Source of the DNA: Modestobacter muralis
GTDB taxonomy: Bacteria; Actinomycetota; Actinomycetes; Mycobacteriales; Geodermatophilaceae
Direction of reading: 5' to 3'
Length of the DNA stretch: 35,258 bases
Assembly: GCF_010682105.1 (NCBI RefSeq)
Contig: NZ_JAAGWH010000031.1
Location: 1-35,258 of the forward strand
Shown here: positions 1-11,796 of the stretch, piece by piece
Layout: each line of letters opens with the position of its first letter
How positions within the stretch are numbered: position 1 is the first letter of the stretch
Program-made: the position numbers and the translations under genes
Notes under the pieces: generated by a model
Databases searched by the model: none
Told to the model about the DNA's origin: nothing
Seen by the model: the letters and a program-made list of their open reading frames with translations, nothing else

Positions 1-423
1 TCGTCGTACGAGCCGACGACCTACGGGGCGCCGTCCTTCGAGAGCCCGTCCTACGAGAGCCCGTCCTACCGGAGTGCTGTGTACGAGGGCGCTGCGGACG
101 AGAGCCGCTCGGACGTGCACCCCTCCGACGAGGGCGCTGCCTACGAGCCGCCGTCCTGGCTGGACCGGGGTGCGGGCACCGGCAGCACCGCCTGGGCGTC
201 GTCCGACGGCGCAGGCGTGCCCGACGACGAGACCCACAGTGCTCCAGCGCCGAACGCCCCCGGTGCACCGCCCGCGCCCGCCGGCCACGCACGGCTGGAG
301 CAGATCCTGGCCGAGAGCGGCGTCGCGGCGCCCAGCGGCGGCCGGTCGGGGCGGCGCCGCTATCGCGAGGAGGGCCAGGAGGACGGCGACGACGTGCTGG
401 CCCGGGTGCTGGGCCGCGACTGA
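1..423 (+). CDS. C-terminal part of an Rv3604c/DUF6779-like protein (5' end outside window)
   Basis: The reading frame is open from base 1 to the TGA at 423, so only the C-terminal ~140 residues are present. The segment is low-complexity and acidic, rich in Ser, Pro, Tyr and Glu. It contains a short tandem repeat near its beginning (ESPSY twice, from a directly repeated 15-bp unit). It ends in a better conserved tail: a short helix (ARLEQILAESG), a basic patch (GRRRYREE) and DDVLARVLGRD. That tail, and the position just upstream of the DUF2520-panC-panD genes, match the mycobacterial Rv3604c membrane-protein family as I remember it. The N-terminal membrane part, if present, lies outside the window. 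Function is unknown. A 240-bp gap separates it from the next gene, so the two are probably separate transcripts. Confidence 0.7.
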   Translation, partial: SSYEPTTYGAPSFESPSYESPSYRSAVYEGAADESRSDVHPSDEGAAYEPPSWLDRGAGTGSTAWASSDGAGVPDDETHSAPAPNAPGAPPAPAGHARLEQILAESGVAAPSGGRSGRRRYREEGQEDGDDVLARVLGRD

Positions 424-663
424 CCGCCCACCGGTCGGTGAGCCAGCACACACCGGAGGGACGTTGCCGCGCCGCCCGGCCGGTAACACACTCGGCTCAG
501 ACGGTTCACGTGTGTGACACACCCGCCGAGGGTGGTTGCAGCAGGTGGCCCCGTCGCTCGACGAGCACCCGCTCGACCCGCACCACCCAGCGGTCCACGA
601 CGACGTGGGCCGACGCGACCTGAGTCCGGTACCCGCACGGGACTGGAACGAGAGGTGCACGGG
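424..663 (+). promoter_or_regulatory. Intergenic leader/promoter region of the pan-nad-coaX operon with a GTGTG-A-CACAC dyad
   Basis: This 240-bp gap has no convincing gene. It must hold the promoter for the operon starting at 664. A perfect odd palindrome GTGTGACACAC lies at 512-522. It overlaps a second small dyad, TCAC-N4-GTGA, at 506-517. CTCGGC/GCCGAG arms flank both on a larger scale. I could not place a convincing -10/-35 pair. The dyad is a candidate regulator site, but no regulator can be named. Confidence 0.35.
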
Positions 664-1626
664 ATGTCCGTCCGTCCGCGCGCGACCGCCGCTGCGCCCG
701 CTGCCGTACCCGCCGCCGGGCTGCCCCCGGCCGCCGAGGCCCCCGCCCGCCTGCGCGTGGGCGTGATCGGCGCCGGCCGGGTCGGCGCCGTCCTCGGCGC
801 CGCGCTCGCCACCGCCGGCCACGAGGTGGTCGCCGCCTCGGGACTGTCCGCCGCCTCCCGCGCGCGCGCCGCCCGGCTGCTGCCCGGGGTGCCGCTGCTG
901 CGCGCCGACCAGGTGGTCGCCGCCAGCGACCTCGTCGTGCTGGCCGTCCCCGACGACACCCTCGCCGGCCTGGTCACCGGGCTCGCCGAGACCGGCGCCT
1001 GGCGCCGCGGCCAGCTGGCCTTCCACACCTCCGGGGCGGCCGGCATCGGCGTGCTCGCCCCCGCCGAGGACGCCGGCGTGCTGCCGCTGGCCCTGCACCC
1101 GGCGATGACCTTCACCGGCGCCCCCGAGGACGTGCACCGGCTGGTCGCCGTGCCCTTCGGCGTGACCAGCCGTCCCGAGCACCGCCCGGTCGCCGAGGCC
1201 CTCGTGCTGGAGATGGGCGGGGAGCCCACCTGGGTCGCCGAGGCCGACCGCGGGCTCTACCACGCGGCCCTGGCCGGCAGCGCCAACCACCTGGTCACGC
1301 TGGTCGCCGAGGCCGCCGACCTGCTGCGCGCCGCCGGCGTCGAGGACCCTGCCCGCGTGCTCACCCCGCTGCTCACCGCCGCTCTCGAGGGCGCCCTGCG
1401 CCGCGGCGACCGCTCCCTCACGGGCCCGGTCAGCCGCGGGGACGTGGGCACCGTCACCGGCCACCTGCAGACGCTGGGCGAGCGGGCACCGGCGGCGGTC
1501 GACGCCTACGTCGCGCTGGCCCGGCGCACCACCGAGCGTGCCCTGGCCGCCGGCCGGCTCCGCCCCCACGAGGGCGCCCCGCTGCTGGAGCTGTTGCGCG
1601 GCTCGACCGAGGAGGCCACCCGATGA
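664..1626 (+). CDS. Rossmann-like/DUF2520 domain oxidoreductase (Rv3603c-like)
   Basis: The 320-residue protein begins with a Rossmann NAD(P)-binding fold: [10 protein letters not shown] near residue 35, then a first ~130-residue nucleotide-binding half. The C-terminal half is the all-helical DUF2520 domain with the HPAMTF-type segment (LHPAMTFTG) typical of the family. I chose ATG 664 because AGAGG lies 8 nt upstream and the coenzyme fold begins soon after; a GTG at 514 would add an arginine/proline-rich stretch overlapping the probable promoter. Its stop overlaps the panC start (ATGA), so it is the first gene of the pantothenate operon. The fold resembles ketopantoate reductases, so a role in pantothenate synthesis is a reasonable guess. 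It is not shown by the sequence, and the family has no firmly assigned reaction that I know of. Confidence 0.88.
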   Translation: MSVRPRATAAAPAAVPAAGLPPAAEAPARLRVGVIGAGRVGAVLGAALATAGHEVVAASGLSAASRARAARLLPGVPLLRADQVVAASDLVVLAVPDDTLAGLVTGLAETGAWRRGQLAFHTSGAAGIGVLAPAEDAGVLPLALHPAMTFTGAPEDVHRLVAVPFGVTSRPEHRPVAEALVLEMGGEPTWVAEADRGLYHAALAGSANHLVTLVAEAADLLRAAGVEDPARVLTPLLTAALEGALRRGDRSLTGPVSRGDVGTVTGHLQTLGERAPAAVDAYVALARRTTERALAAGRLRPHEGAPLLELLRGSTEEATR

Positions 1627-2477
1627 GCGGGCCCGCCACCCCGACCGTCGCCGAGACGACCGCGGAGCTCCGCCGGCTGCGGGCCGCCCTGCCCGGGCCG
1701 GTCGTGCTGGTGCCGACCATGGGCGCGCTGCACGAGGGCCACCGCACCCTGGTGCGCGCCGCCCGCGAGCGCGGCGGCAGCGTCGTGGTCTCGGTCTTCG
1801 TCAACCCGACGCAGTTCGGGCCGGGGGAGGACTTCGACCGCTACCCGCGCACCTGGGACGCCGACCTCGCCGCGCTGGCCGCCGAGGGCGCCGACCTGGT
1901 CTTCCACCCGCCGGTCGACGAGGTGTACCCGCCCGGTGCCGCCGGGGTGACCGTGCACCCCGGTCCGCTGGGCGACGTGCTGGAGGGCGCCGTCCGCCCC
2001 GGTCACTTCGCCGGCGTGCTCACGGTGGTGGCGAAGCTGTTCGGGCTGGTCCGCCCGGACGTCGCCGTCTTCGGCGAGAAGGACTACCAGCAGCTCACCC
2101 TGATCCGGGCGATGGCCCGCGAGCTCGCGCTGGGCGTCGACGTCGTCGGCGTCCCCACCGTGCGGGAGGACGACGGCCTCGCGCTGTCCAGCCGCAACCG
2201 CTACCTGTCCGCGGAACAGCGGGCGGCCGCCGCGGCGTTGTCCGCCGCGCTGCGCGCCGGTGCGGCGGCCGGGCCGCGGGGCGCCGACGCCGTCCTCGCC
2301 GCGGCGGGGGCGGTGCTCGCCGGGGCGCCGGGGCTGGTCCCGGACTACCTGGAGCTCACCTCGCCGGAGCTGGGGCCGCCCCCGGCCGCCGGACCCGCCC
2401 GCCTGCTGGTCGCCGCCCGCGCCGGCAGCACCCGGCTGATCGACAATCTCGCACTGGAACTGGGGAGCCCCCGATGA
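1623..2477 (+). CDS. panC: Pantothenate synthetase (pantoate-beta-alanine ligase)
   Basis: PanC condenses pantoate with beta-alanine using ATP, the last step of vitamin B5 synthesis, in the cytosol. The 284-residue protein has the expected length and all family landmarks: [11 protein letters not shown] near residue 35 (the HxGH nucleotide-binding motif of this adenylate-forming family), FVNPTQFG, the GEKDYQQL segment and the SSRNRYLS motif (KMSKS-like loop region). The start overlaps the upstream stop by 4 nt (ATGA), and its own stop overlaps the panD start in the same way. The product's beta-alanine is supplied by PanD, encoded immediately downstream. Confidence 0.97.
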   Translation: MSGPATPTVAETTAELRRLRAALPGPVVLVPTMGALHEGHRTLVRAARERGGSVVVSVFVNPTQFGPGEDFDRYPRTWDADLAALAAEGADLVFHPPVDEVYPPGAAGVTVHPGPLGDVLEGAVRPGHFAGVLTVVAKLFGLVRPDVAVFGEKDYQQLTLIRAMARELALGVDVVGVPTVREDDGLALSSRNRYLSAEQRAAAAALSAALRAGAAAGPRGADAVLAAAGAVLAGAPGLVPDYLELTSPELGPPPAAGPARLLVAARAGSTRLIDNLALELGSPR

Positions 2478-2895
2478 TGCGCACGATGCTCAAGAGCAAG
2501 GTCCACCGCGCGACGGTGACCCAGGCCGACCTCCACTACGTCGGCTCGGTGACCGTCGACGAGGACCTGATGGACGCCGCCGACCTGCTGGCCGGCGAGC
2601 AGGTGGCCATCGTCGACGTCACCAACGGCGCCCGGCTGGAGACCTACGTGATCCCCGGCGAGCGCGGCAGCGGCGTGCTGGGCATCAACGGTGCCGCCGC
2701 GCACCTGGTGCACCCCGGCGACCTGGTCATCCTGATCACCTACGGCCTCATGGACGAGACCGAGGCCAAGTCGTTCCTGCCGCGCGTGGTGCACGTCGAC
2801 GCCGCCAACCGGGTCGTCGAGCTCGGCGCGGACCCCTCCGCCCCCGTCCCGGGGGCTGCGGACCAGCAGCGGAGCCCCCAGGGCGTACCGGTCCG

Positions 2896-2899
<4 letters not shown>
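2474..2899 (+). CDS. panD: Aspartate 1-decarboxylase proenzyme
   Basis: PanD decarboxylates L-aspartate to beta-alanine, the second substrate of PanC. The enzyme is made as a proenzyme that cleaves itself between Gly24 and Ser25 to form a pyruvoyl group. With ATG 2474 as start, the sequence HYVGS places Gly and Ser at exactly 24 and 25, which supports this start over the second ATG at 2477. Other family features are the N-terminal [12 protein letters not shown] strand, the TNGARLETY segment and the GINGAAAHL loop. The 141-residue length is normal. It overlaps panC and nadB by ATGA junctions. Aspartate is also the substrate of NadB encoded next, so the two enzymes draw on one pool. Confidence 0.97.
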
Positions 2900-4542
<1,643 letters not shown>

Positions 4543-4564
4543 GCGGGCGGGGAGCAGGAACGCA

Positions 4565-5503
4565 GTGGCGGTGACCGGCAGGATGGACGGCGTGACCAGC
4601 CACCCCACGGACCTGACCGGCACCGGGCTGAGCGCGGCCTGGGTCGACGAGCTGGTCGAGCGCACGCTCACCGAGGACCTCACCGGCGGCCCGCCGCTGC
4701 CCAGCGCGCCCGACGTCGCGGTGGGCTACGACGTCACCAGCGCCGCCACCGTGCCCGGCACGCAGTTCGGGACGGCGGACCTGGTCGCCCGCGCGGACGG
4801 CGTCCTCGCCGGTCTCCCGGTGGCCGCACGGGTCTTCCGCCGGCTGGCCCCCGGCGCGACCCTCACCGCCTCGGCCACCGACGGCGACCGGGTCCGCCGA
4901 GGCGACGTGCTGCTGACCGTGCGCGGGCCGGTGCGGGCGCTGCTGGCGGCCGAGCGCAGCGCGCTGAACATCGCCAGCCGGGCCAGCGGCATCGCCACCC
5001 ACACCCGGGCCTGGGCCGACGCGATCGCCGGCACCGGGGCCACGGTGCTCGACACCCGCAAGACCACCCCCGGGCTGCGCCCGCTGGAGAAGTACGCGGT
5101 GCGCTGCGGGGGCGGGTCGAACAAGCGGATGGGCCTGTACGACGTGGCCATGGTCAAGGACAACCACGTGACCGCCGCGGGCTCGGTCGCCGCCGCCGTC
5201 GCGATGGTGCGCGAGCGCGCCCCGCGGGTGCCGGTGCAGGTGGAGTGCGACACCGTCGCCCAGGTCACCGAGGCGGTGGAGGCCGGCGCGGACTTCCTGC
5301 TGCTGGACAACATGACCCCCGACCAGCTGCGGCAGGCCGTCGCGGCCGTGGGCGACCGTGACGTCGAGCTCGAGGCCACCGGCGGGCTGACCCTGGCGGT
5401 CGCGCGGGAGTACGCCGAGACCGGGGTCGACTTCCTGTCCGTGGGCGCGCTGACCCACTCCTCGCCGATCCTGGACCTGGCCCTCGACCTGCGGGTGGGC
5501 TGA
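4565..5503 (+). CDS. nadC: Nicotinate-nucleotide pyrophosphorylase (quinolinate phosphoribosyltransferase)
   Basis: NadC joins quinolinate and PRPP to give nicotinate mononucleotide, releasing CO2. Family motifs are clear: LNIASRASGIAT, DTRKTTPGLRPLEKYAV with the PRPP-binding basic residues, the CGGGSNKR loop, MVKDNH, VEVECDT-like VQVECDT, LLLDNM and the barrel end EATGGL/SVGALTHS. The start is uncertain. GTG 4565 has AGGA five bases upstream. GTG 4592, in frame, is preceded at 7 nt by CAGGAT and could be a leaderless start, giving 303 residues. Both start sites leave the catalytic core intact. It lies 22 bp after nadB and 3 bp before coaX. Confidence 0.95.
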   Translation: MAVTGRMDGVTSHPTDLTGTGLSAAWVDELVERTLTEDLTGGPPLPSAPDVAVGYDVTSAATVPGTQFGTADLVARADGVLAGLPVAARVFRRLAPGATLTASATDGDRVRRGDVLLTVRGPVRALLAAERSALNIASRASGIATHTRAWADAIAGTGATVLDTRKTTPGLRPLEKYAVRCGGGSNKRMGLYDVAMVKDNHVTAAGSVAAAVAMVRERAPRVPVQVECDTVAQVTEAVEAGADFLLLDNMTPDQLRQAVAAVGDRDVELEATGGLTLAVAREYAETGVDFLSVGALTHSSPILDLALDLRVG

Positions 5504-5506
5504 GCG

Positions 5507-6319
5507 GTGCTGCTCACCGTCGACGTGGGCAACAGCCAGACCGTGCTGGCCACCTTCGACGGCGACCGGCGGGTCGGTGGCTGGCGGGTCACCACGCACG
5601 CGCACTCCACCGCCGACGAGCTGCGGCTGCTCTGGCGCGGGTTGCTGGCCGGCACCGAGCTGACCGGGGTCGCGGCCTGCTCCACCGTCCCCGCGCTGCT
5701 GCCGGCGCTGCGCGAGCTGCTGGGCTCCCTGGCCGTCCCGGTCACCCTCATCGGGCCGGGGGTGCGCACCGGCGTCCCGCTGCACGTCGACAACCCGCGC
5801 GAGGTGGGCGCGGACCGGGTGGTCACCGCGCTCGCCGCGCACGAGCTGTACGGCAGCGCGCCCGACGGGCAGGGGCGTCCGGTGGTGGTCGTGGACTTCG
5901 GCACCTCGACCAACGTCGACGCCGTCGGCCCCGACGGGCAGTTCCTGGGCGGCGCGCTGGCCCCCGGGGTCGAGGTCAGCCTGGACGCGCTGGCCGCCCG
6001 GGCCGCGCAGCTGCGCTCGGTGGAGCTGCGCGTGCCCCCGCAGGCGATCGGCAAGAACACGGTGGCCGCGCTGCAGTCCGGCCTGGTGCTCGGCTTCGCC
6101 GGTCTGGTCGACGGACTGGTGGGCCGGATCGCCGCGGAGCTGGTCGCCCAGTTCGGCACCGCGCCGGTCGTGGTCGCCACCGGGGGGCTGCACTCCCTGG
6201 TGGCCGACAGCTGCCGGACGGTCGGGGCGCGTGAGCCCGATCTCACCGTGCACGGCCTGCGCCTGGCGTTCGAGCGCGATCAGGCCAGCGGTGGCGGGAC
6301 GGCGTCCCGGCGCCCGTAG
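5507..6319 (+). CDS. coaX: Type III pantothenate kinase
   Basis: CoaX phosphorylates pantothenate, the committed step from vitamin B5 to coenzyme A. The 270-residue protein is an ASKHA-fold kinase. The N-terminal DVGNSQT is the phosphate-binding loop. PREVGADRV and the [11 protein letters not shown] loop follow, then [23 protein letters not shown] and a C-terminal ATGG segment. These mark the type III enzyme, not PanK type I. The GTG start lies 3 bp after the nadC stop, so translation is probably coupled. The last codon, TAG at 6317-6319, also forms the first half of the -10 hexamer proposed for lysS. Confidence 0.95.
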   Translation: MLLTVDVGNSQTVLATFDGDRRVGGWRVTTHAHSTADELRLLWRGLLAGTELTGVAACSTVPALLPALRELLGSLAVPVTLIGPGVRTGVPLHVDNPREVGADRVVTALAAHELYGSAPDGQGRPVVVVDFGTSTNVDAVGPDGQFLGGALAPGVEVSLDALAARAAQLRSVELRVPPQAIGKNTVAALQSGLVLGFAGLVDGLVGRIAAELVAQFGTAPVVVATGGLHSLVADSCRTVGAREPDLTVHGLRLAFERDQASGGGTASRRP

Positions 6320-6332
6320 TCTCGTGGCCGTG
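6317..6332 (+). promoter_or_regulatory. Leaderless lysS promoter -10 (TAGTCT, 7 nt before GTG)
   Basis: TAGTCT at 6317-6322 fits the TAnnnT -10 pattern and lies 7 nt before the GTG at 6330. Transcription would begin at or next to the start codon. There is no Shine-Dalgarno sequence here. The hexamer begins with the TAG stop codon of coaX. Confidence 0.5.
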
Positions 6333-7913
6333 AGTGAGCAGCCCCCGTCCGACGACCGCACCGAGACCATCGCGACGAGCGACGAGCGGGGAGCGGTCCG
6401 GGGCGCGGAGTCCGACCCCACCGCCGGCCTGCCCGACGACGAGCTGCCCGAGCAGCTGCGCGTCCGTCGGGCCAAGCTCGACCGGATGCGCGAGTCGGGC
6501 ACCGACCCCTACCCGGTCACCGTCGCCCGCACGACGTCGCTGGCCGACGTGCGCGCCGCGCACCCCGACCTCGAGTCGGACACCATGACCGGTCAGCAGG
6601 TCGGTGTCACCGGCCGGGTCATCTTCTCCCGCAACACCGGCAAGCTCTGCTTCGCGACGCTGCGCGAGGGCGACACAGAACTGCAGGTCATGCTCTCGGT
6701 CGACCGGGTGGGCCCCGAGGCGCTGGCCGCCTGGAAGGCCGACGTCGACCTCGGTGACCACGTGCTGGTCACCGGCGAGGTCGGGACGTCGCGGCGCGGC
6801 GAGCTGTCGGTCTTCGCCGACACGTGGGAGATGGCGGCCAAGTCGCTGCGCCCGCTGCCGGTGGCGCACAAGCCGATGAGCGAGGAGCTGCGGGTCCGCC
6901 GCCGCTACGTCGACCTGATCGTCCGCGACGAGGCCCGCCGCACCGTCCGGCAGCGCGCCGCGGTGATGACCGCGCTGCGCGCCGGGCTGGCCGCCCGCGA
7001 CTTCCTCGAGGTCGAGACCCCCATGCTGCAGACGGTGCACGGCGGTGCCACCGCGCGGCCGTTCCGCACGCACATGAACGCCTTCGACCTCGACCTGTAC
7101 CTGCGCATCGCACCCGAGCTGTTCCTCAAGCGGTGCATCGTCGGTGGGCTCGACCGCGTCTTCGAGATCAACCGCAACTTCCGGAACGAGGGCGCGGACT
7201 CCTCGCACTCGCCGGAGTTCGCGATGCTGGAGTTCTACGCCGCCTACGGTGATTACACCGACGGTGCACGCATCACCCGGGAACTGATCCAGGAATGCTG
7301 CACGGCGTTGTTCGGCGACCAGGTCGCCCGGCACCACGACGGCACCGAGATCGACCTCTCCGGAGAATGGCCACAGGTCAAGCTGTACTCGGTGGTCTCG
7401 GAAGCGGTCGGCGAGGAGGTCACCCCGCAGACGCCGATCGAGCGGCTGCGGGAACTGGCCGAGACCCATGAGATCGGCGTCGACCCCGCCTGGCTCCCGG
7501 GAAAGGTCGTCGAGGAGCTGTTCGAGGCCCTGGTCCAGCACACGCTGCAGTCGCCGACCTTCGTCATCGACTACCCCGTGGACACCTCGCCGCTGACCCG
7601 CGCGCACCGCACCGACCCCGGTGTGGCCGAGAAGTGGGACCTCTACATCGGCGGCATCGAGCGTGGCACCGGCTACTCCGAGCTCGTCGACCCGGTCGTC
7701 CAGCGCGAGCGGCTCACCCAGCAGTCGCTGCTGGGCGCGGCCGGTGACGCCGAGGCGATGGCGCTGGACGAGGACTTCCTCGAGGCACTCGAGTACGGCA
7801 TGCCGCCCACCGCCGGTGTCGGGCTGGGCATCGACCGGCTCATGATGACGCTGACCGGCCTCGGTATCCGGGAGACGATCCTGTTCCCATTGGTGCGGCC
7901 GCTCCATCAATGA
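6330..7913 (+). CDS. lysS: Lysyl-tRNA synthetase, class II
   Basis: LysS charges tRNA-Lys with lysine. The 527-residue protein has an acidic, poorly conserved N-terminal extension of ~40 residues, then [24 protein letters not shown], the OB-fold anticodon-binding domain with [14 protein letters not shown], and the class II core. Motif 2 is [11 protein letters not shown] with [12 protein letters not shown]. Motif 3 is [11 protein letters not shown], ending in RETILFP. GTG 6330 is chosen because upstream codons overlap coaX and because of the -10 hexamer 7 nt before it. The second half (about 7240-7520) uses somewhat more A/T-ending codons than its neighbours, a mild effect. The gene corresponds in position to Rv3598c. 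Confidence 0.95.
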   Translation: MSEQPPSDDRTETIATSDERGAVRGAESDPTAGLPDDELPEQLRVRRAKLDRMRESGTDPYPVTVARTTSLADVRAAHPDLESDTMTGQQVGVTGRVIFSRNTGKLCFATLREGDTELQVMLSVDRVGPEALAAWKADVDLGDHVLVTGEVGTSRRGELSVFADTWEMAAKSLRPLPVAHKPMSEELRVRRRYVDLIVRDEARRTVRQRAAVMTALRAGLAARDFLEVETPMLQTVHGGATARPFRTHMNAFDLDLYLRIAPELFLKRCIVGGLDRVFEINRNFRNEGADSSHSPEFAMLEFYAAYGDYTDGARITRELIQECCTALFGDQVARHHDGTEIDLSGEWPQVKLYSVVSEAVGEEVTPQTPIERLRELAETHEIGVDPAWLPGKVVEELFEALVQHTLQSPTFVIDYPVDTSPLTRAHRTDPGVAEKWDLYIGGIERGTGYSELVDPVVQRERLTQQSLLGAAGDAEAMALDEDFLEALEYGMPPTAGVGLGIDRLMMTLTGLGIRETILFPLVRPLHQ

Positions 7914-7979
7914 CCCGCATTTTCCGGGCCGATGTCACCGGAATGTGTGAAGGGGATTGTGCTCTTGCGTCGTGAACGT

Positions 7980-8017
7980 GGTGCAATGGCCTCGCGAACG
8001 CGGGGGCCAATCGCACC
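7980..8017 (+). promoter_or_regulatory. Possible hairpin in the lsr2 leader
   Basis: The 131-bp gap before lsr2 is visibly less GC-rich than its surroundings. It contains an imperfect stem-loop: GGTGC (7980-7984) pairs with GCACC (8013-8017), GGCC (7988-7991) pairs with GGCC (8005-8008), and a CGCG-AA-CGCG mini-stem sits at the top. A small A/T-rich internal loop interrupts the stem. It lies 28 nt before the ATG. No TAnnnT -10 could be found in the gap. Confidence 0.35.
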
Positions 8018-8044
8018 GGCGCAACAACGAGAGCGAGAACACAA

Positions 8045-8416
8045 ATGGCACGCAAGGTCCAGGTGATCCTGAGCGACGACCTCGACGACAGCATCGCCGC
8101 TGACGAGACGGTCACGTTCTCCCTCGACGGGACGACGTACGAGATCGACCTGTCGGACAAGAACGCCTCGGAGATGCGCGACGTCTTCGCGAAGTACGTC
8201 GACGCCGCCCGCAAGGTGAGCAGCCGCGGGACCCGGTCCTCCGGTGCCGGCCGTTCCCGCGCGACCGGTGGCGCCGCCCCGGCCGGCGGCGGTGGCCGGA
8301 TGGACCGCGAGCAGGCCGGCGCGATCCGCGACTGGGCCCGCAAGAACGGCCACGAGGTCAGCGACCGCGGCCGCATCCCCGGCAGCGTCGTCGAGGCCTA
8401 CGAGGCCGCACACTGA
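8045..8416 (+). CDS. lsr2: Lsr2 nucleoid-associated protein (xenogeneic silencer)
   Basis: Lsr2 is the actinobacterial H-NS analogue: it binds the minor groove of AT-rich DNA, bridges it and silences acquired genes. The 123-residue protein has the N-terminal oligomerisation domain ([14 protein letters not shown], then [13 protein letters not shown] and a helix to about residue 58). A flexible Gly/Ser/Arg/Ala linker follows, then the C-terminal DNA-binding domain with [17 protein letters not shown]. The RGR AT-hook-like motif is at residues 108-110. A weak purine-rich ribosome site (GAGAGCGAGAA) precedes the ATG. It is a single-gene unit followed by a strong hairpin and then clpC, the order also seen in mycobacteria (Rv3597c-Rv3596c). 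Confidence 0.97.
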   Translation: MARKVQVILSDDLDDSIAADETVTFSLDGTTYEIDLSDKNASEMRDVFAKYVDAARKVSSRGTRSSGAGRSRATGGAAPAGGGGRMDREQAGAIRDWARKNGHEVSDRGRIPGSVVEAYEAAH

Positions 8417-8454
8417 ACCTGCGCACACGCGCAACACCCGCCGTCCGCGGCAGT

Positions 8455-8493
8455 ACGACGACCCGGCGCCTCCTCGAGGTGCCGGGTCGTCGT
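8455..8493 (+). terminator. Strong terminator-like hairpin after lsr2
   Basis: An 18-bp stem pairs 8455-8472 with 8476-8493 through one G-U type position and a 3-nt CTC loop. It lies 38 bp after the lsr2 stop. No T-tract follows, as is usual in high-GC actinobacteria. Confidence 0.8.
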
Positions 8494-8548
8494 GCGTCCG
8501 GGGCCGGTCCGTCCCGCGGCAGGCGTCCGCTGTCGGCGTAAAGGGGGC

Positions 8549-8574
8549 GGAACACCGTTCCTGGGACGACAGTT
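8549..8574 (+). promoter_or_regulatory. Candidate SigR/SigH-type promoter for clpC (GGAAC-N18-GTT)
   Basis: GGAAC at 8549-8553 is separated by exactly 18 nt from GTT at 8572-8574. This matches the consensus of thiol-stress sigma factors SigR (Streptomyces) and SigH (mycobacteria), GGAAT/C-N18-19-GTT. clp genes are established members of these regulons. The -35 also forms the perfect dyad GGAAC-ACC-GTTCC (8549-8561). A separate TACAGT at 8641-8646 could be a housekeeping -10. The leader to the ATG would be about 170 nt. Confidence 0.5.
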
Positions 8575-8747
8575 GTCTCCATCGAGCCACCCGCACGACG
8601 CACGACGGCCTCATCCCGACGCTGGGTGGGTGGCGCGAACTACAGTGGAACGACCGGTGCCCAGCGCGCCGACGCACGTCGGGTGTCCACGGTCCCGCCA
8701 GGGGTCACGAGCACAGCAGGTCCAGCCGGTCAGAGGGGAAACAGCAG

Positions 8748-11291
<2,544 letters not shown>

Positions 11292-11298
11292 CCGAGGA

Positions 11299-11334
11299 CC
11301 CCTGCCCCCCGTAGCTCGCTACGGGAGGCAGGGG
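11299..11334 (+). terminator. clpC terminator hairpin
   Basis: A 16-bp stem with one mismatch pairs 11299-11314 with 11319-11334 around the tetraloop CTCG. It starts 8 bp after the clpC stop. The flanking GAGGACCCC start resembles the other post-stop elements in this window. Confidence 0.85.
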
Positions 11335-11418
11335 CGGAACCGACGAGGCCGTCCCTGCTCTCCGGAGCACGGGCGGCCTCTGTCGTTCCCGGCCTGCCCC
11401 GGGATCAGGAGAGCTGAT

Positions 11419-11466
11419 CGTGCGTGCTCCTGGCTCACCCCGTGCGCTGAGCCAGGAGCACGCACG
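11419..11466. repeat. Perfect 19-bp inverted repeat with 10-nt loop
   Basis: CGTGCGTGCTCCTGGCTCA (11419-11437) is exactly the reverse complement of 11448-11466, with the loop CCCCGTGCGC between them. The inner part TGAGCCAGGA recurs directly at 11468-11477, just before the next gene. It is downstream of the clpC terminator, so it is probably not a second simple terminator. Confidence 0.9.
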
Positions 11467-11488
11467 GTGAGCCAGGACAGGGGGACCC

Positions 11489-11755
11489 ATGGCCCGCGGT
11501 GACCACCCGATGCGGACGCCGGCCTACGGCGGGCTGCTGATCGCCGCCGCGATGGTCGGGGCGACGGTGCTGGTGCAGCAGGCCACCAGCTGGCCGGGCT
11601 GGCTGCGGACCCTCCTGCTCGCCGTGGCCGTGGTGGCCATGGTGCTGGGCGCGCTGCTCACCCTGCGGGACCGCACGCCCCCTCGCCGCCCCCGCGGTGT
11701 CCAGCCCCGCCACCCCCGGCCGAGCGACCCGGGGGCCGACGAGCCTCGTCCCTGA
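11489..11755 (+). CDS. Small two-helix membrane protein, function unknown
   Basis: The 88-residue product has a short hydrophilic start (MARGDHPMRTPAYGG), two hydrophobic segments (about residues 15-29 and 38-58) joined by TSWPGW, and a basic, Pro/Arg-rich cytoplasmic-looking tail. A purine-rich GGGGGA lies just upstream of ATG 11489. Third-position GC is high, as in neighbouring genes. I do not recognise the family. It lies between clpC and the convergent mutY, 33 bp after a large palindrome. Confidence 0.6.
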   Translation: MARGDHPMRTPAYGGLLIAAAMVGATVLVQQATSWPGWLRTLLLAVAVVAMVLGALLTLRDRTPPRRPRGVQPRHPRPSDPGADEPRP

Positions 11756-11796
11756 GGGTCGTGTCGGGCCGAGGCGGACGGCACGCCACGGGGTCG

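Noticed and set aside
37-66. Short tandem repeats at the left edge as a possible CRISPR or satellite
   Set aside because: Two 15-bp copies in frame within a coding, low-complexity protein segment; no spacers.
7240-7520. Slightly AT-richer codons in lysS as a sign of gene transfer
   Set aside because: The shift is small, the protein is a full conserved LysS and there are no mobile elements nearby.
8244-8747. Upstream extension of the clpC frame through the lsr2 end and its terminator
   Set aside because: It crosses lsr2 and a strong hairpin, and the canonical [10 protein letters not shown] start is at 8748.
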